Below, piece after piece: positions 1-8,953 of a DNA stretch of 64,000 nucleotides. The first letter of the stretch is position 1, and every line of letters starts with the position of its first letter. The stretch comes from Prevotella sp. (GTDB taxonomy: Bacteria; Bacillota; Clostridia; Oscillospirales; Ruminococcaceae), in the NCBI GenBank assembly GCA_023663025.1, contig JAMPIC010000006.1, positions 23,093 through 87,092 on the forward strand. Direction: 5' to 3'. A program made the translations under genes and the position numbers. The notes beneath the pieces are model-generated. The model did no database searches and was not told where the DNA came from. It worked only from the letters and a program-made list of their open reading frames with translations.

Positions 1-1142
1 AAAATTACCACGCGCTCTATCAGCGTGCCTCCCGCGCTTTCGTCCGCAAGGGGGATAAGGCTGTAGCCGAACTCCATTTCGATAGGCTCTACGTTAAGCA
101 GCTTGTAAACGTTGTCGATATCCTTGTAGTATTCCATCTCTGAAAGAGCTTCTCTGTTTTCAGCCATTTCCTGAGCGGCTGTATCGGATTCCGCCGCAAG
201 CTCCCTCTGGGTGCGCATGAGCATAATTCCCAATGTCAGCAGTATTGCTCCCAGGACGATAAGCTGCACTTTAGGGAAGCCCGGTATAAGCATCATCACA
301 AGCATTACCATACCCGCGATAATGAGCACCAGCGGCTGAGCGGTGAACTGGTTCTTGATGTCGATATTGAGGCTGTCCTCCGAAGCGGAACGGGTAACGA
401 TCATACCCATTGCCGTGGAGATCAGCAGCGCGGGGAGCTGGGAGCAAAGTCCGTCGCCCACCGTCGCGAGGGTGTAGGTGGTAAGAACGTCCGAAAATTC
501 CATTCCGTCGAAAATAAGACCGACCACCGCGCCGCCCAGCAGGTTTACGATAGCCGCCACGATCGAGAACGTAGCGTCTCCCTTAACGAACTTGGAAGCA
601 CCGTCCATAGCTCCGAAGAAGTCTGATTCCCGCTGTATCTTGGCGCGGCGCACCTTAGCCTCGTCCTCGGTGATTATTCCCGAGTTAAGGTCGGCGTCGA
701 TAGCCATTTGCTTTCCGGGCATAGCGTCCAGAGTAAATCTTGCCGTTACCTCGGCAACGCGCTCCGCGCCCTTTGTTACGACCAGCATCTGAACGACTGT
801 TATAAGTATGAATACGATAAAACCTATGAGCGGCTGACCGCCCATAACGAAGTCGCCGAACGCGGCGACGATATGACCCGCGTTGCCCTCGTTTGAAAGT
901 ATCTGACGGGTCGAAGAAATGTTAAGACCCAGCCTGAATATAGTGGTTATAAGGAGCATTGACGGGAATATGGAAAATTCCAGCGGCTCCCTGATATACA
1001 TTGTAATTAGGAGAATAACAAGGGAAAGGGCGATGTTCACAACGAACAGCATATCCAGCAGCCAAGTGGGCAGCGGGATAATAATGAGGAATATCGCCAG
1101 GATAACGAATACCGTTACCATGTTATTCAATATTTTTTTCAC
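1..1142 (-). CDS. flhA: FlhA, flagellar export gate protein (partial, 3' end outside window)
   Basis: Integral membrane component of the flagellar type III export gate. The visible N-terminal 380 residues contain the multi-pass membrane domain with the conserved stretch FRLGLNISSTRQIL near residues 60-75, the cytoplasmic loop segment around DADLNSGIITEDEARLRR, and the start of the cytoplasmic domain. The start is taken as GTG at 1142, with an AGGAAAGG-like ribosome site about 14 bases upstream; an in-frame ATG seven codons later is the alternative. The gene follows flhB by 77 bases and is the last visible member of the operon. The C-terminal half, which binds export chaperones, lies beyond the left edge. 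Confidence 0.95.
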   Translation of the reverse strand, partial: MKKILNNMVTVFVILAIFLIIIPLPTWLLDMLFVVNIALSLVILLITMYIREPLEFSIFPSMLLITTIFRLGLNISSTRQILSNEGNAGHIVAAFGDFVMGGQPLIGFIVFILITVVQMLVVTKGAERVAEVTARFTLDAMPGKQMAIDADLNSGIITEDEAKVRRAKIQRESDFFGAMDGASKFVKGDATFSIVAAIVNLLGGAVVGLIFDGMEFSDVLTTYTLATVGDGLCSQLPALLISTAMGMIVTRSASEDSLNIDIKNQFTAQPLVLIIAGMVMLVMMLIPGFPKVQLIVLGAILLTLGIMLMRTQRELAAESDTAAQEMAENREALSEMEYYKDIDNVYKLLNVEPIEMEFGYSLIPLADESAGGTLIERVVI

Positions 1143-1167
1143 GGTATAACGCAGCCTGCCTTTCCTT

Positions 1168-1202
1168 TTAGAGGTTAGAAGTCAGAGGATAGAGGTTAGA
1201 AA
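1168..1202. repeat. Heptanucleotide tandem repeat between flhB and flhA
   Basis: Five consecutive 7-base units of the form TTAGAGG, TTAGAAG, TCAGAGG, ATAGAGG, TTAGAAA fill the spacer between flhB and flhA. The pattern resembles short tandem heptamer repeats seen in other bacterial intergenic regions. No function is evident. Confidence 0.7.
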
Positions 1203-1219
1203 TCATTGGGCTTTCTGCT

Positions 1220-2350
1220 TCAGTAATTCGGATAGCTGACGGGAGCTTTCGGCTCCGAACCGCCGGGAACTTTGCCTTTCATGCCGTAAACGAACGACAG
1301 CACCTCGGCGACCGCGCGGTAAAAATCGTAGGGTATTTCTCGTCCTATATCCACGTCCTTATAAAGACCTCTTGCCAGCGGAACATTTTCCACCACGGAT
1401 ACGCCGTTTTCCTCGGCTTTTTCTATAATTCTGAACGCCAGATTGTCCGCGCCCTTGGCGACCACCACGGGAGCTTTGTCCCGAGCCTCATCGTATCTTA
1501 TCGCCACCGCGAAGTGGGTAGGGTTTCTTATAACCACGTCCGCGCTCGGGACGTCCTGCATCATACGGCTCATTGCCATCTGCTGCTGTTTCTGGCGGCG
1601 CTTGCTTTTGATCTGAGGGTCGCCCTCCATTTGTTTGTACTCTTCCTTGACCTCCTGCTTGGTCATTTTCATGTCCTTTTCCCATTTGTACTTCTGGAAC
1701 AGGAAGTCCACCGCAGCCACAGCGATAAAGACCATTGCTATTTTCATGCATATCGAAAACACGGCTTCGGCAACGTAAAGCATACCCGAAATAAGTTCCA
1801 TCTGCATGAGCCGCGCGAAATCCACAATGCGGTTTTGTATTTCGCTGTAAACCACAGCCATAAGGATTATCATTTTTATCAGTGATTTCGCCAGCTCGAA
1901 AAGAGAGCTTACCGAAAACATTTTTTTAATCCCCTGCATGGGGTTGAGTTTGCTTATTTTGAACTGAAAGGATTTTTTTGAAAATATGAATTTTGTCTGA
2001 ATTCCCGTAGCGATTATCGGTATCAGCAGCGAAGCCAGCAGGATCGGTCCGGCGGTAAGCAGCAGAGCCTTTCCTATCTCCAGGATAAGCTTGGGAGCCG
2101 CCTCCATTCCGTCGATGCGCGTGCCGTTGCCGCTCATGCCCTCGCCCGCCAAACTGAACCAATAGGACATACTTTTTGTCGTAACGCTGTACATCAGCTT
2201 AGCCGTCAGTCTCAGTATGAAAAACGCAAGCATTATAAACGCGGCAGTGACCACGTCCTTGCTTTGCATGACATTTCCCTCTTTACGCTGTTCACGGCGT
2301 TTATGGGGGGTAGCTTCCTCGGTTTTTTCACCGGTCGTTCCTTCAGCCAT
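1220..2350 (-). CDS. flhB: FlhB, flagellar export switch protein
   Basis: Export-gate protein that switches substrate class from rod/hook to filament. The 376-residue product has a charged N-terminus (KTEEATPHKRREQRKEG), four hydrophobic segments up to about residue 215, and a cytoplasmic domain with the autocleavage motif N276-P277-T278-H279. Length and layout match typical FlhB. It sits between fliR and flhA in the usual export-gate order. Self-cleavage between Asn and Pro is known for the family and expected here. Confidence 0.97.
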   Translation of the reverse strand: MAEGTTGEKTEEATPHKRREQRKEGNVMQSKDVVTAAFIMLAFFILRLTAKLMYSVTTKSMSYWFSLAGEGMSGNGTRIDGMEAAPKLILEIGKALLLTAGPILLASLLIPIIATGIQTKFIFSKKSFQFKISKLNPMQGIKKMFSVSSLFELAKSLIKMIILMAVVYSEIQNRIVDFARLMQMELISGMLYVAEAVFSICMKIAMVFIAVAAVDFLFQKYKWEKDMKMTKQEVKEEYKQMEGDPQIKSKRRQKQQQMAMSRMMQDVPSADVVIRNPTHFAVAIRYDEARDKAPVVVAKGADNLAFRIIEKAEENGVSVVENVPLARGLYKDVDIGREIPYDFYRAVAEVLSFVYGMKGKVPGGSEPKAPVSYPNY

Positions 2351-2433
2351 GGAAATCTTCCTTTATTATCGCTCCGGCTTCGGCGAAGGGACGCGTCCGC
2401 CGGAAGAATTTGCCTGTTTCCCGCGCGTCTTTT

Positions 2434-3219
2434 TCAAGCCGCGGGAATTATCGGCATAAACATTTCAAGCGCCTCGAGCCATCTGTCCAGATATTTGTCA
2501 ATAAATTCCGAAAGCGGCACTGCCGTCAGGAACAGCAGCGCGAAGCCGAACGCCACTTTCAGCTGGATATTGACCACCATTATCTGTATCTGAGGGACTG
2601 ATTTCATCAGCACACCCATACAGAACTCGAGAATAAATTCCGCCGCCATTATGGGCATTGCCAGCTTTATTACCAAAGCCAGCACCACGGAAAAGTACGA
2701 CGCAACGACATATCCCAGTTCGGGATTAAAGCCGCCGCTGCCTATGGGAATTACGTCGTACGACATAATGAAAAGCCGTATAAGCGTAAGATGCGAATTG
2801 GTCGCGAAAAAGTAAAGGTACATCATAAAGCTGATGAACGAACCCATTATCGACATCTGTACGTTTGATTCCGGATCGAATACCTTAGCCATACCCAGAC
2901 CGGACTGCATATCCATGATCTCTCCCGCCACCTGAACGGTATAGAAAAAGAGATCCGTAATAAAGCCGAATATAAGACCTATAACAGTTTCGCGGCATAT
3001 CATCATCAGATATATGCCTGTCTGAATGCCCGTGTCCACAGGTTCGGGCTGAACCGCAAGTATGGCAATATATGTAATGGCTATTGTTGTTACTACCTTT
3101 GCGATCGTCGGAATGTTCCGCCTTGACAGTATCGGGTTGAATATGAATATTCCCAGCATCCGGGCAAAAACCAGCAGATCGGTCTCAAAGCTCCGGAAAA
3201 GAACCGTGAAGAAATCCAT
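2434..3219 (-). CDS. fliR: FliR, flagellar export apparatus membrane protein
   Basis: A 261-residue, strongly hydrophobic protein with about six membrane segments, including the FliR-type stretches FARMLGIFIFNPILSRRNIP and EIMDMQSGLGMAKVFDPES. With FliP and FliQ it forms the export-gate core in the MS ring. It lies between fliQ and flhB, as in most Clostridia. The end of flhB's reading frame is separated from it by about 80 bases with no other gene. Confidence 0.96.
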   Translation of the reverse strand: MDFFTVLFRSFETDLLVFARMLGIFIFNPILSRRNIPTIAKVVTTIAITYIAILAVQPEPVDTGIQTGIYLMMICRETVIGLIFGFITDLFFYTVQVAGEIMDMQSGLGMAKVFDPESNVQMSIMGSFISFMMYLYFFATNSHLTLIRLFIMSYDVIPIGSGGFNPELGYVVASYFSVVLALVIKLAMPIMAAEFILEFCMGVLMKSVPQIQIMVVNIQLKVAFGFALLFLTAVPLSEFIDKYLDRWLEALEMFMPIIPAA

Positions 3220-3241
3220 TTCCGCTCCTTTCCGACTGCGG

Positions 3242-3526
3242 TCATATCAGCCTTTGGCTGCTCACCTGAGTTATAAGCTCGAATATCCGCATGATAAATT
3301 CATTGCAGGAGCTTATCATCATCGGAGCCAGCAAAAGCAGCAGCACCACTATCGTAAGCGCTTTGGGGACAAATGTCAGCGTTTGCTCATGAACCTGAGT
3401 AGCGGCTTGAAGTATCGCTATGACAAGACCCACCAGCATACTTATCAGAAGCAAAGGTCCCGCAAGCTTGATAGCCAGTATCAGAGCCTCGCGGAAAATT
3501 TCCAAAATCACCGATTCCGTAAGCAT
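3242..3526 (-). CDS. fliQ: FliQ, flagellar export apparatus membrane protein
   Basis: A 94-residue protein with two membrane segments around residues 14-40 and 52-75 and the family motif LLISMLVGLVIAILQAATQVHEQTL split across them. Length and hydrophobic pattern are those of FliQ. It lies 11 bases after fliP and 22 before fliR, so the three gate genes are tightly coupled. Confidence 0.96.
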   Translation of the reverse strand: MLTESVILEIFREALILAIKLAGPLLLISMLVGLVIAILQAATQVHEQTLTFVPKALTIVVLLLLLAPMMISSCNEFIMRIFELITQVSSQRLI

Positions 3527-3537
3527 GAGCGCACCTC

Positions 3538-4512
3538 CTAAGCGTTGAAGCCTTTAACGAGCGATTCGATAAGAAGCGTCCAGCCGTCGCACATAATAAA
3601 CAGCAGCAGCTTGAACGGAATCGAAACCGTCGTCGGCGGCAGCATCATCATACCCATCGACATCAGTATCGTGGAAACTATAATATCTATAATAAGGAAT
3701 GGGATATAAAGCAGAAAACCTATCTCGAAGCCTATCTTGATCTCGCTGAGAATGAACGCGGGGACGACCATCACGAAGCTGATCTCCTCGATGAACTCCT
3801 CCTCGGTCTGAGCCTGAACGTCCGTATCGGTAAGTCCCATAAAAAAGCTCATAGAATCGTTGCTCGTATGCTGGAGCATCCATTTTTTCAGCGGTACGGA
3901 AGCTGCCTGCACCGCCTCCACCGACGTATACTCGCCGTTCTTGTAGGGCACATAGGCGACCTCGTTCATCTCCGAAATAACGGGGTTCATGATAAACAGC
4001 GTCAAAAACAACGCAAGACCTATCATTACCTGATTGGGCGGCGTTTGCTGGACGCCCATTGCGTTCCTCAGCAGCGAAAAGGATATAATGATCCGCGTAA
4101 AGCAGGTCATCATTATCAATATCGAAGGCGCGAGGGAAAGAACAGTTATCAGAATAATAAGGTCGAGGGTTGTAGAGCTTTCATTTATGCCGAACTGATC
4201 CAGCAGATTGTCCGCCGTATCCGTGCCGTCCGTGGCAGGTCCGTCGTAGGGAAGAGCGTCTGTGACAGCCGTTCCTTCCACGGCCTGACCGTTACGGTCG
4301 GTCTGAACGGTCTGAGCGGGTTGTTCCGGCTGAGACTGCTCCGTCTGCGGGACGCTGGTTTCAACATTGGGTATCACCGTTACGATGCCCGTACCGTCCT
4401 CCGGACCCGAAAGGGCATAAGCGGTCACGGAGGGAAAAGAAGCAGCCAAGACCGCGGCGCATGCTATACCCGCGGACGCTGCGGCAAGCCTCTTAAAAAT
4501 CATTTTTTTCAT
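3538..4512 (-). CDS. fliP: FliP, flagellar export apparatus protein with signal peptide
   Basis: A 324-residue export-gate protein. The start is placed at ATG 4512, preceded by an AAGGACGGG ribosome site, because it gives a signal peptide (MKKMIFKRLAAASAGIACAA, cleavage near residue 33). A longer frame would run upstream through fliO. A Gln/Thr/Pro-rich linker follows to about residue 100, then the conserved FliP core (LILITVLSLAPSILIMMTCF, ending in the MLPPTTVSIPFKLLLF stretch). The start overlaps the end of fliO by 20 bases, suggesting translational coupling. The periplasmic-side linker is longer than in E. coli FliP. Confidence 0.95.
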   Translation of the reverse strand: MKKMIFKRLAAASAGIACAAVLAASFPSVTAYALSGPEDGTGIVTVIPNVETSVPQTEQSQPEQPAQTVQTDRNGQAVEGTAVTDALPYDGPATDGTDTADNLLDQFGINESSTTLDLIILITVLSLAPSILIMMTCFTRIIISFSLLRNAMGVQQTPPNQVMIGLALFLTLFIMNPVISEMNEVAYVPYKNGEYTSVEAVQAASVPLKKWMLQHTSNDSMSFFMGLTDTDVQAQTEEEFIEEISFVMVVPAFILSEIKIGFEIGFLLYIPFLIIDIIVSTILMSMGMMMLPPTTVSIPFKLLLFIMCDGWTLLIESLVKGFNA

Positions 4513-4906
4513 TCCGCCCGTCCTTTTTACTTTCAGGGTTTTCAGTCCCGGCGTCCGCGCCGTTTCTTTCGGCAAACGCCTTTTTAAGACTTTGCATAAA
4601 TCCCCCCTCGGCGCGGGGTTCCCCGGCTTCGTAAGCCGCGATATCCTCCTCGTCAAGGTCGCATATTTTGGTTACGGAATTTGCCGTTACGCCGAGCAGC
4701 ATTGTTTTGCTGCCGACGGTGATTATCATGAGCTGCTTATCCTGGGCAATACTTACGCATTCGCGTATCTTCACCGCGTTTCCGAGATTTCCGAAGCTGC
4801 CGCCGTTCAGACGTTTTTTCAGCCATCCCGCGGCGTACATTGAAAGGAAGATAATGCCTACAATGCCGATAAGCGCACAGATAACGGTAAAGGCTTCTCC
4901 GACCAT
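4493..4906 (-). CDS. fliO: FliO-like flagellar biosynthesis protein
   Basis: A 137-residue protein with one N-terminal membrane segment (residues 4-25) followed by a small soluble domain (VKIRECVSIAQDKQLMIITVG), the usual FliO layout. FliO assists assembly of the FliP ring. Sequence conservation in this family is low, so the call rests on topology, the core motif and position between cheY and fliP. Its 3' end overlaps fliP. Confidence 0.88.
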   Translation of the reverse strand: MVGEAFTVICALIGIVGIIFLSMYAAGWLKKRLNGGSFGNLGNAVKIRECVSIAQDKQLMIITVGSKTMLLGVTANSVTKICDLDEEDIAAYEAGEPRAEGGFMQSLKKAFAERNGADAGTENPESKKDGRNEKNDF

Positions 4907-4909
4907 TTA

Positions 4910-5272
4910 TCAGCCCAGGACTTTCTGAACTGTCTGAAGGATTCTGTCCGCCTTGAAGGGTTTAACGATAAAGTCCAGAGCGCCCAGCTTGATAGCTTCC
5001 ACAACCATGGATTCCTGACCCATAGCGGAGCACATAACTATCTTTGCGCCGGGATCGGAAGCCTTGATATCTCTGAGAGCCTCGATACCTGTTTTATTGG
5101 GCATTGTGATATCCATGATGATAAGGTCGGGTTTTTCCGCCGCGTATGTAGCGCAGGCGATCTCGCCGTCGGATGCCTCAAGAATGTTTGTATATCCGTT
5201 TTTGGTGAGCGCGTCCTTGATCATCATTCGCATGAATGCGGCGTCGTCCACAAGCAAAATTTTCTTATCCAT
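4910..5272 (-). CDS. cheY: CheY, chemotaxis response regulator
   Basis: A 120-residue single receiver domain. The acidic pocket is D9-D10, the phosphoacceptor is D54 in IMDITMP, and K104 lies in VKPF. CheY-P binds the motor switch; the family start MDKKILLVDDAAFMR is typical of Gram-positive fla/che operons. It sits directly after fliY, which carries CheY-P phosphatase motifs. The ribosome site is GGAG seven bases before the ATG. Confidence 0.97.
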   Translation of the reverse strand: MDKKILLVDDAAFMRMMIKDALTKNGYTNILEASDGEIACATYAAEKPDLIIMDITMPNKTGIEALRDIKASDPGAKIVMCSAMGQESMVVEAIKLGALDFIVKPFKADRILQTVQKVLG

Positions 5273-5384
5273 AATAATACTCCGTTTCTCCGCCTCGGAA
5301 ATATTTCGTCGTTTTCATCGGGGAACGCCGGGCGGTGCCGTTTCCCTGAACGCAATGTTTTTATATCTGTCCGGCTTCTATGCC

Positions 5385-5416
5385 GGCGGGTCTCCCCTAC
5401 GGCGGGTCTCCCCTAT
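5385..5416. repeat. 16-bp direct tandem repeat between cheY and fliY
   Basis: Two copies of GGCGGGTCTCCCCTA plus one variable base lie end to end, followed by a partial third start (GGCGAGAG). They sit in a 214-base spacer that has no gene. Nothing shows a function. Confidence 0.7.
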
Positions 5417-5486
5417 GGCGAGAGCCGCAAAGTCTTTGGCTTCCGCGTCTGTCCGGAAGCTCGGAAAAGACCTTGTTTTCTTATTC

Positions 5487-6779
5487 TTATTCCTTGCCGC
5501 CCAGCGATTCAAGGAATTTCGACTTGATTATTTCGGTTATTCTCACCGCGAAGTTGTCGTCGATAACCACCACGTCGCCTTTTGCGATAAGGTTTCCGTT
5601 TACGATTATGTCAACGGGAGCACCTGCCTGGCGTTCAAGCTCTATGATAGTTCCCTGTGAGAAGTCCAGTATTTCCTTGACTTTTTTCACAGCAGAGCCT
5701 ATTTCGACGGTAACGTTCAGCGGGACGTTCATCAGCAGCTTCAGGTTATCGTTCTGATCCTGATTGAGGTTAGCGTTCTGGTACGCCGCGAAATTCTGGA
5801 GCTGTATGGGCTGGACGTTCATGGCGGGCTGCATGGGCACAGCCTGCTGCGGGAACATTCCCTGCGGAGGGTATCCGCCGTACATAGCCGCCATATTGGG
5901 ATCCATGGGCTGACCGTAAGGCATCTGCGGCATTGCTCCGGGCATTGCCGCGCCGGGCATCGGCATAGCGGGCTGCTGCATAGGCATTCCGCCCATCGGC
6001 TGCTGAGGAGCCGCCGCCGGCTGCGGAGCTGCCCCGCCGCCCATAAGAGCCTCTATCTGTTCCTGAGACATTGTCGATCCGCCTCCCGAAGAAGCTGCCG
6101 GAGCGGGAGCGGGGGCAGGTGCGGGAGCCGCTTCCTCAACGCTGTCCATGATATTGTTGTAGCCGGTCATCATCTTGTCAGCCATTTCCTTGGCAAGGCT
6201 GATGGTGAGTACCGAGATAAATTCGGATTTTATAACTCCGTCGATGGTAAGGTCGAATTTTACGGTGCAGACATGATCCTGACCGGTAAGGTCGTATATT
6301 TCCTGTCTTACCGCGTCCGCTCCGCCCTCCTGGACTACCGCTTCGGGGGTGGAGATATCAACCGTTGTTTCGATGATTTCCGAGAGCGCCGTCGCCGACG
6401 CGCCCATCATCTGGTTCATTACCTCGCACACGGCGGAAATATTCATTTCATCGAACTGGAAATCCTCCGATATTTCCAAAGGCAGACCCATAAGCTGATT
6501 GAGAATGAGCTGCACGTCGTTCTGCTTGAGCACGAGAACATTTTCACCCGAAACGCCTTGGGTGTATTTTATCTTTACCATAATAGACGGTTCCAGCTCG
6601 GGGAATGACAGTTCTTCGGATCTGATAACTTTCACCTGCGGGGTGGTGATCCATACCTTAGCGGAAAGCATATTTGAAACCGCCGTAGCGGCCGACCCCA
6701 TGGTAATATTCATTATTTCGCCGATCGCGTCCATTTCCACATCGCCAAAGCCGTCAATGGTAAGCTTTTCCTCGCTCAT
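5487..6779 (-). CDS. fliY: FliY, C-ring protein with two CheC phosphatase motifs and a FliN domain
   Basis: A 430-residue switch protein replacing FliN. The start is ATG 6779 with GGAAGG upstream; a longer reading frame exists but lacks a ribosome site. Residues 1-200 hold two CheC-type repeats. Each keeps the phosphatase pattern E-x2-N-x22-P, in GEIMNITMG and CEVMNQMMG. A Pro/Met/Ala-rich linker follows (about residues 210-340), then a C-terminal FliN/surface-presentation domain (LNVTVEIGSAVKKVKEIL). Known FliY proteins dephosphorylate CheY-P at the motor; both motifs intact suggests activity here. cheY follows 214 bases downstream. Confidence 0.96.
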   Translation of the reverse strand: MSEEKLTIDGFGDVEMDAIGEIMNITMGSAATAVSNMLSAKVWITTPQVKVIRSEELSFPELEPSIMVKIKYTQGVSGENVLVLKQNDVQLILNQLMGLPLEISEDFQFDEMNISAVCEVMNQMMGASATALSEIIETTVDISTPEAVVQEGGADAVRQEIYDLTGQDHVCTVKFDLTIDGVIKSEFISVLTISLAKEMADKMMTGYNNIMDSVEEAAPAPAPAPAPAASSGGGSTMSQEQIEALMGGGAAPQPAAAPQQPMGGMPMQQPAMPMPGAAMPGAMPQMPYGQPMDPNMAAMYGGYPPQGMFPQQAVPMQPAMNVQPIQLQNFAAYQNANLNQDQNDNLKLLMNVPLNVTVEIGSAVKKVKEILDFSQGTIIELERQAGAPVDIIVNGNLIAKGDVVVIDDNFAVRITEIIKSKFLESLGGKE

Positions 6780-6845
6780 TATAAGTAACCTTCCTTTCCG
6801 TTCTGCGTTTTTCAGATGTGCTTTGCTTTGCAAAGCCTGCGCAGA

Positions 6846-7856
6846 TTATTTTCCCAAGTCCTTGTAAATGTGGTCTATTTTAACAGCTTTTTTCTTGTTT
6901 TTAATACCGAGCTTGCCGTCGAACCATATATTCGGTCCGATCTTTACGGTAACGTTGCTGTCAATAGGCATATTGAGCGGGATAACATCGCCCGCCTGCA
7001 TTGTAAGAACATCAAACAAATCAAGCTTTGTCTCGCACAGAACGGCGTCGATTTTCAGATCCGAATCCTTGATAGCTTCAAGGAGCGAGACCCGTCTTTC
7101 CTTTTCTTTTTTCGGGTCAAGCTTTTTGGTTGACCTTGACCATCTGTCGCCGAACTTCGCCATGATGGATTCCAGGTTAAGCGCCGGGATACAGAACGTC
7201 ATTGTATTTTTAACGTCCTTTATCTCCATCTCCAGCACTACCAGTATTACCACTTCATCGGGCGAGATCGACTGCATTACTCTCGCGTTTGTTTCGATTG
7301 TTGTTATTGTTGGGTTGATGTCTATGTAGGTACCCCACGGTTCTTTCAGGAGACCCGCCATTTTGCCCATAACGCCGGCGAACAGTCCCACCTCTATTTC
7401 GGTGAAGTCTCTGTTCTGTTCCACATACGCGCCGCTTCCGCCCATCAGACGATCCATCATAGAGAAAGCGATGGGATTGGAGATCTCCATAATACTGTTT
7501 GTTTCCAGCACGTCGTCGTCGCTGATACCCATATTTATCATTGACATCATAACATAGTCAGGTAGAGCGTTGTTGAACTCATAGTAAACCTGCTCCTCTA
7601 TCGAGAGCACTTCGACCTTGCAGTAGATTCTCATCAGACCGGTCAGATAAGAGGACAGCACCCTGGAGTAGTTTTCAAAGATACCGTCGATGACTTTGAG
7701 CTGTTCCTTGGTGAACTTTTTCGGCATCTTGAAGTCGTAGTTCTTTACCTTTTGCTCCTTGGACTGTTCCTCTATCTCGTCGAAGGCTTTTGTACCCTCG
7801 GACGAGAAACTGTTCAGCAGCGCGTCAATCTGGCTTTGTGACAGTACGTCAGCCAT
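6846..7856 (-). CDS. fliM: FliM, flagellar motor switch protein
   Basis: A 336-residue C-ring protein. The N-terminal peptide LSQSQIDALL is the CheY-P binding segment, the middle domain contains the GGSG motif (DRLMGGSGAY), and a C-terminal FliN-like domain follows residue 250. Length is normal for FliM. It lies between motB and fliY, 66 bases before the fliY start. Confidence 0.97.
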   Translation of the reverse strand: MADVLSQSQIDALLNSFSSEGTKAFDEIEEQSKEQKVKNYDFKMPKKFTKEQLKVIDGIFENYSRVLSSYLTGLMRIYCKVEVLSIEEQVYYEFNNALPDYVMMSMINMGISDDDVLETNSIMEISNPIAFSMMDRLMGGSGAYVEQNRDFTEIEVGLFAGVMGKMAGLLKEPWGTYIDINPTITTIETNARVMQSISPDEVVILVVLEMEIKDVKNTMTFCIPALNLESIMAKFGDRWSRSTKKLDPKKEKERRVSLLEAIKDSDLKIDAVLCETKLDLFDVLTMQAGDVIPLNMPIDSNVTVKIGPNIWFDGKLGIKNKKKAVKIDHIYKDLGK

Positions 7857-7896
7857 ATCTTTGCAGCCATCCTTTCCGGAATGGAAATATTCCGTT

Positions 7897-8823
7897 TTAT
7901 TCCTCTCTCATTCTTGTGAGAGCGTCCTCCTTTGAAATATAAACTCTGTCGGGGTCGCTGCGTCCGTCGTCGGTATCGGGAACCGTTTCCTCGGTATTTT
8001 CCTCGCCCGGCGCGGAGCCGTCCTCGTCGGAGTACTGCACGAAATTCGCGCCGTATTCAAGATTGAATAGTTCCTGTATTACCTCCGGGTCGGTAAAGTC
8101 CACGTCGTTTCTTATAAAGACGATCTCCACCCGTCGGTTCTGACGTCTGCCCTCTTCGGTGTCGTTGTCCTCGACGGGGCGGTACTTGCCGTAGCCCGCG
8201 GAGGAAAATTTGTCCGCCTCGCACGCGTCAAGGCTTATCATGTAGTTGATAACGGAATCCGCACGTCCCGAGGAAAGATCCCACTCGTTCACGGTGGAGT
8301 TTGCCGAGCCCGCGGTATGACCGCCAACTCTTATGGCTTTGATCCTCTCGTTTATGCTTCTTATGCCGTCCGAAATGATCTCAAGTATGTATTTGCCCTC
8401 GTCAAGAAGAACGTCGCTGTCTCCCGCGAAGAATATATTGTCCCTGAAACGCATATAGACGCCTGTTTTGGACATCTCAACGCTTACGCTGTCCTGAAGC
8501 TGATTTGATACGATGACCTGCTTGAGGTACATATAGAAGTCCTCGAAGTCCACAATGTCCGCTTCGTCCTGTATCTCCGGAACCTCGTTGTCGTAAATGG
8601 CGCTGGGGTCGTTTTCGGGATTGGGTTCAAGCAGCACCTGAACGTTATCCTTCTGAACTTCGGCTTTTGACAGAGCGGCGGCGATGTACTGCCACTTGCT
8701 CTGATCCATTGAGGACATTGAATACAGCAGAACAAAGAATGTAAGCACCAGCGTTATCATATCGCCGTACGTGTCCATCCAGCTTCCGCCTTCTTCTTCC
8801 TGAGACTGTCTTTTCTTAGCCAA
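7897..8823 (-). CDS. motB: MotB, flagellar stator protein
   Basis: A 308-residue stator subunit. One membrane segment (residues about 22-40) begins with the probable proton/cation-binding Asp21 in the YGDMITLVLTFFVLL stretch. A C-terminal OmpA-like peptidoglycan-binding domain includes GGHTAGSANSTVNEWDLSSG. An acidic tail ends the protein. The start is TTG at 8823, preceded by AAAGGGGGGA at good spacing. The gene is separated from motA by 158 bases containing a probable promoter. Confidence 0.96.
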   Translation of the reverse strand: MAKKRQSQEEEGGSWMDTYGDMITLVLTFFVLLYSMSSMDQSKWQYIAAALSKAEVQKDNVQVLLEPNPENDPSAIYDNEVPEIQDEADIVDFEDFYMYLKQVIVSNQLQDSVSVEMSKTGVYMRFRDNIFFAGDSDVLLDEGKYILEIISDGIRSINERIKAIRVGGHTAGSANSTVNEWDLSSGRADSVINYMISLDACEADKFSSAGYGKYRPVEDNDTEEGRRQNRRVEIVFIRNDVDFTDPEVIQELFNLEYGANFVQYSDEDGSAPGEENTEETVPDTDDGRSDPDRVYISKEDALTRMREE

Positions 8824-8865
8824 AGTAAAATCCCCCCTTTTTCGGAATGAATTTTTGATTTAATA

Positions 8866-8894
8866 ATTATACCATATTTCCTGTGAAATTTAAA
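8866..8894 (-). promoter_or_regulatory. Probable SigA-type promoter before motB
   Basis: On the minus strand TTTAAA and TATAAT are separated by 17 bases, about 40 bases before the motB TTG start. The -10 box is perfect and the -35 box matches 4 of 6. It would allow motB and the genes after it to be transcribed apart from the flgB promoter. Confidence 0.55.
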
Positions 8895-8953
8895 GCATAT
8901 TTCTTTAAAATCCGCAACAATTTCACAACAGAATTTTCGCATGTCTTTTAGTA

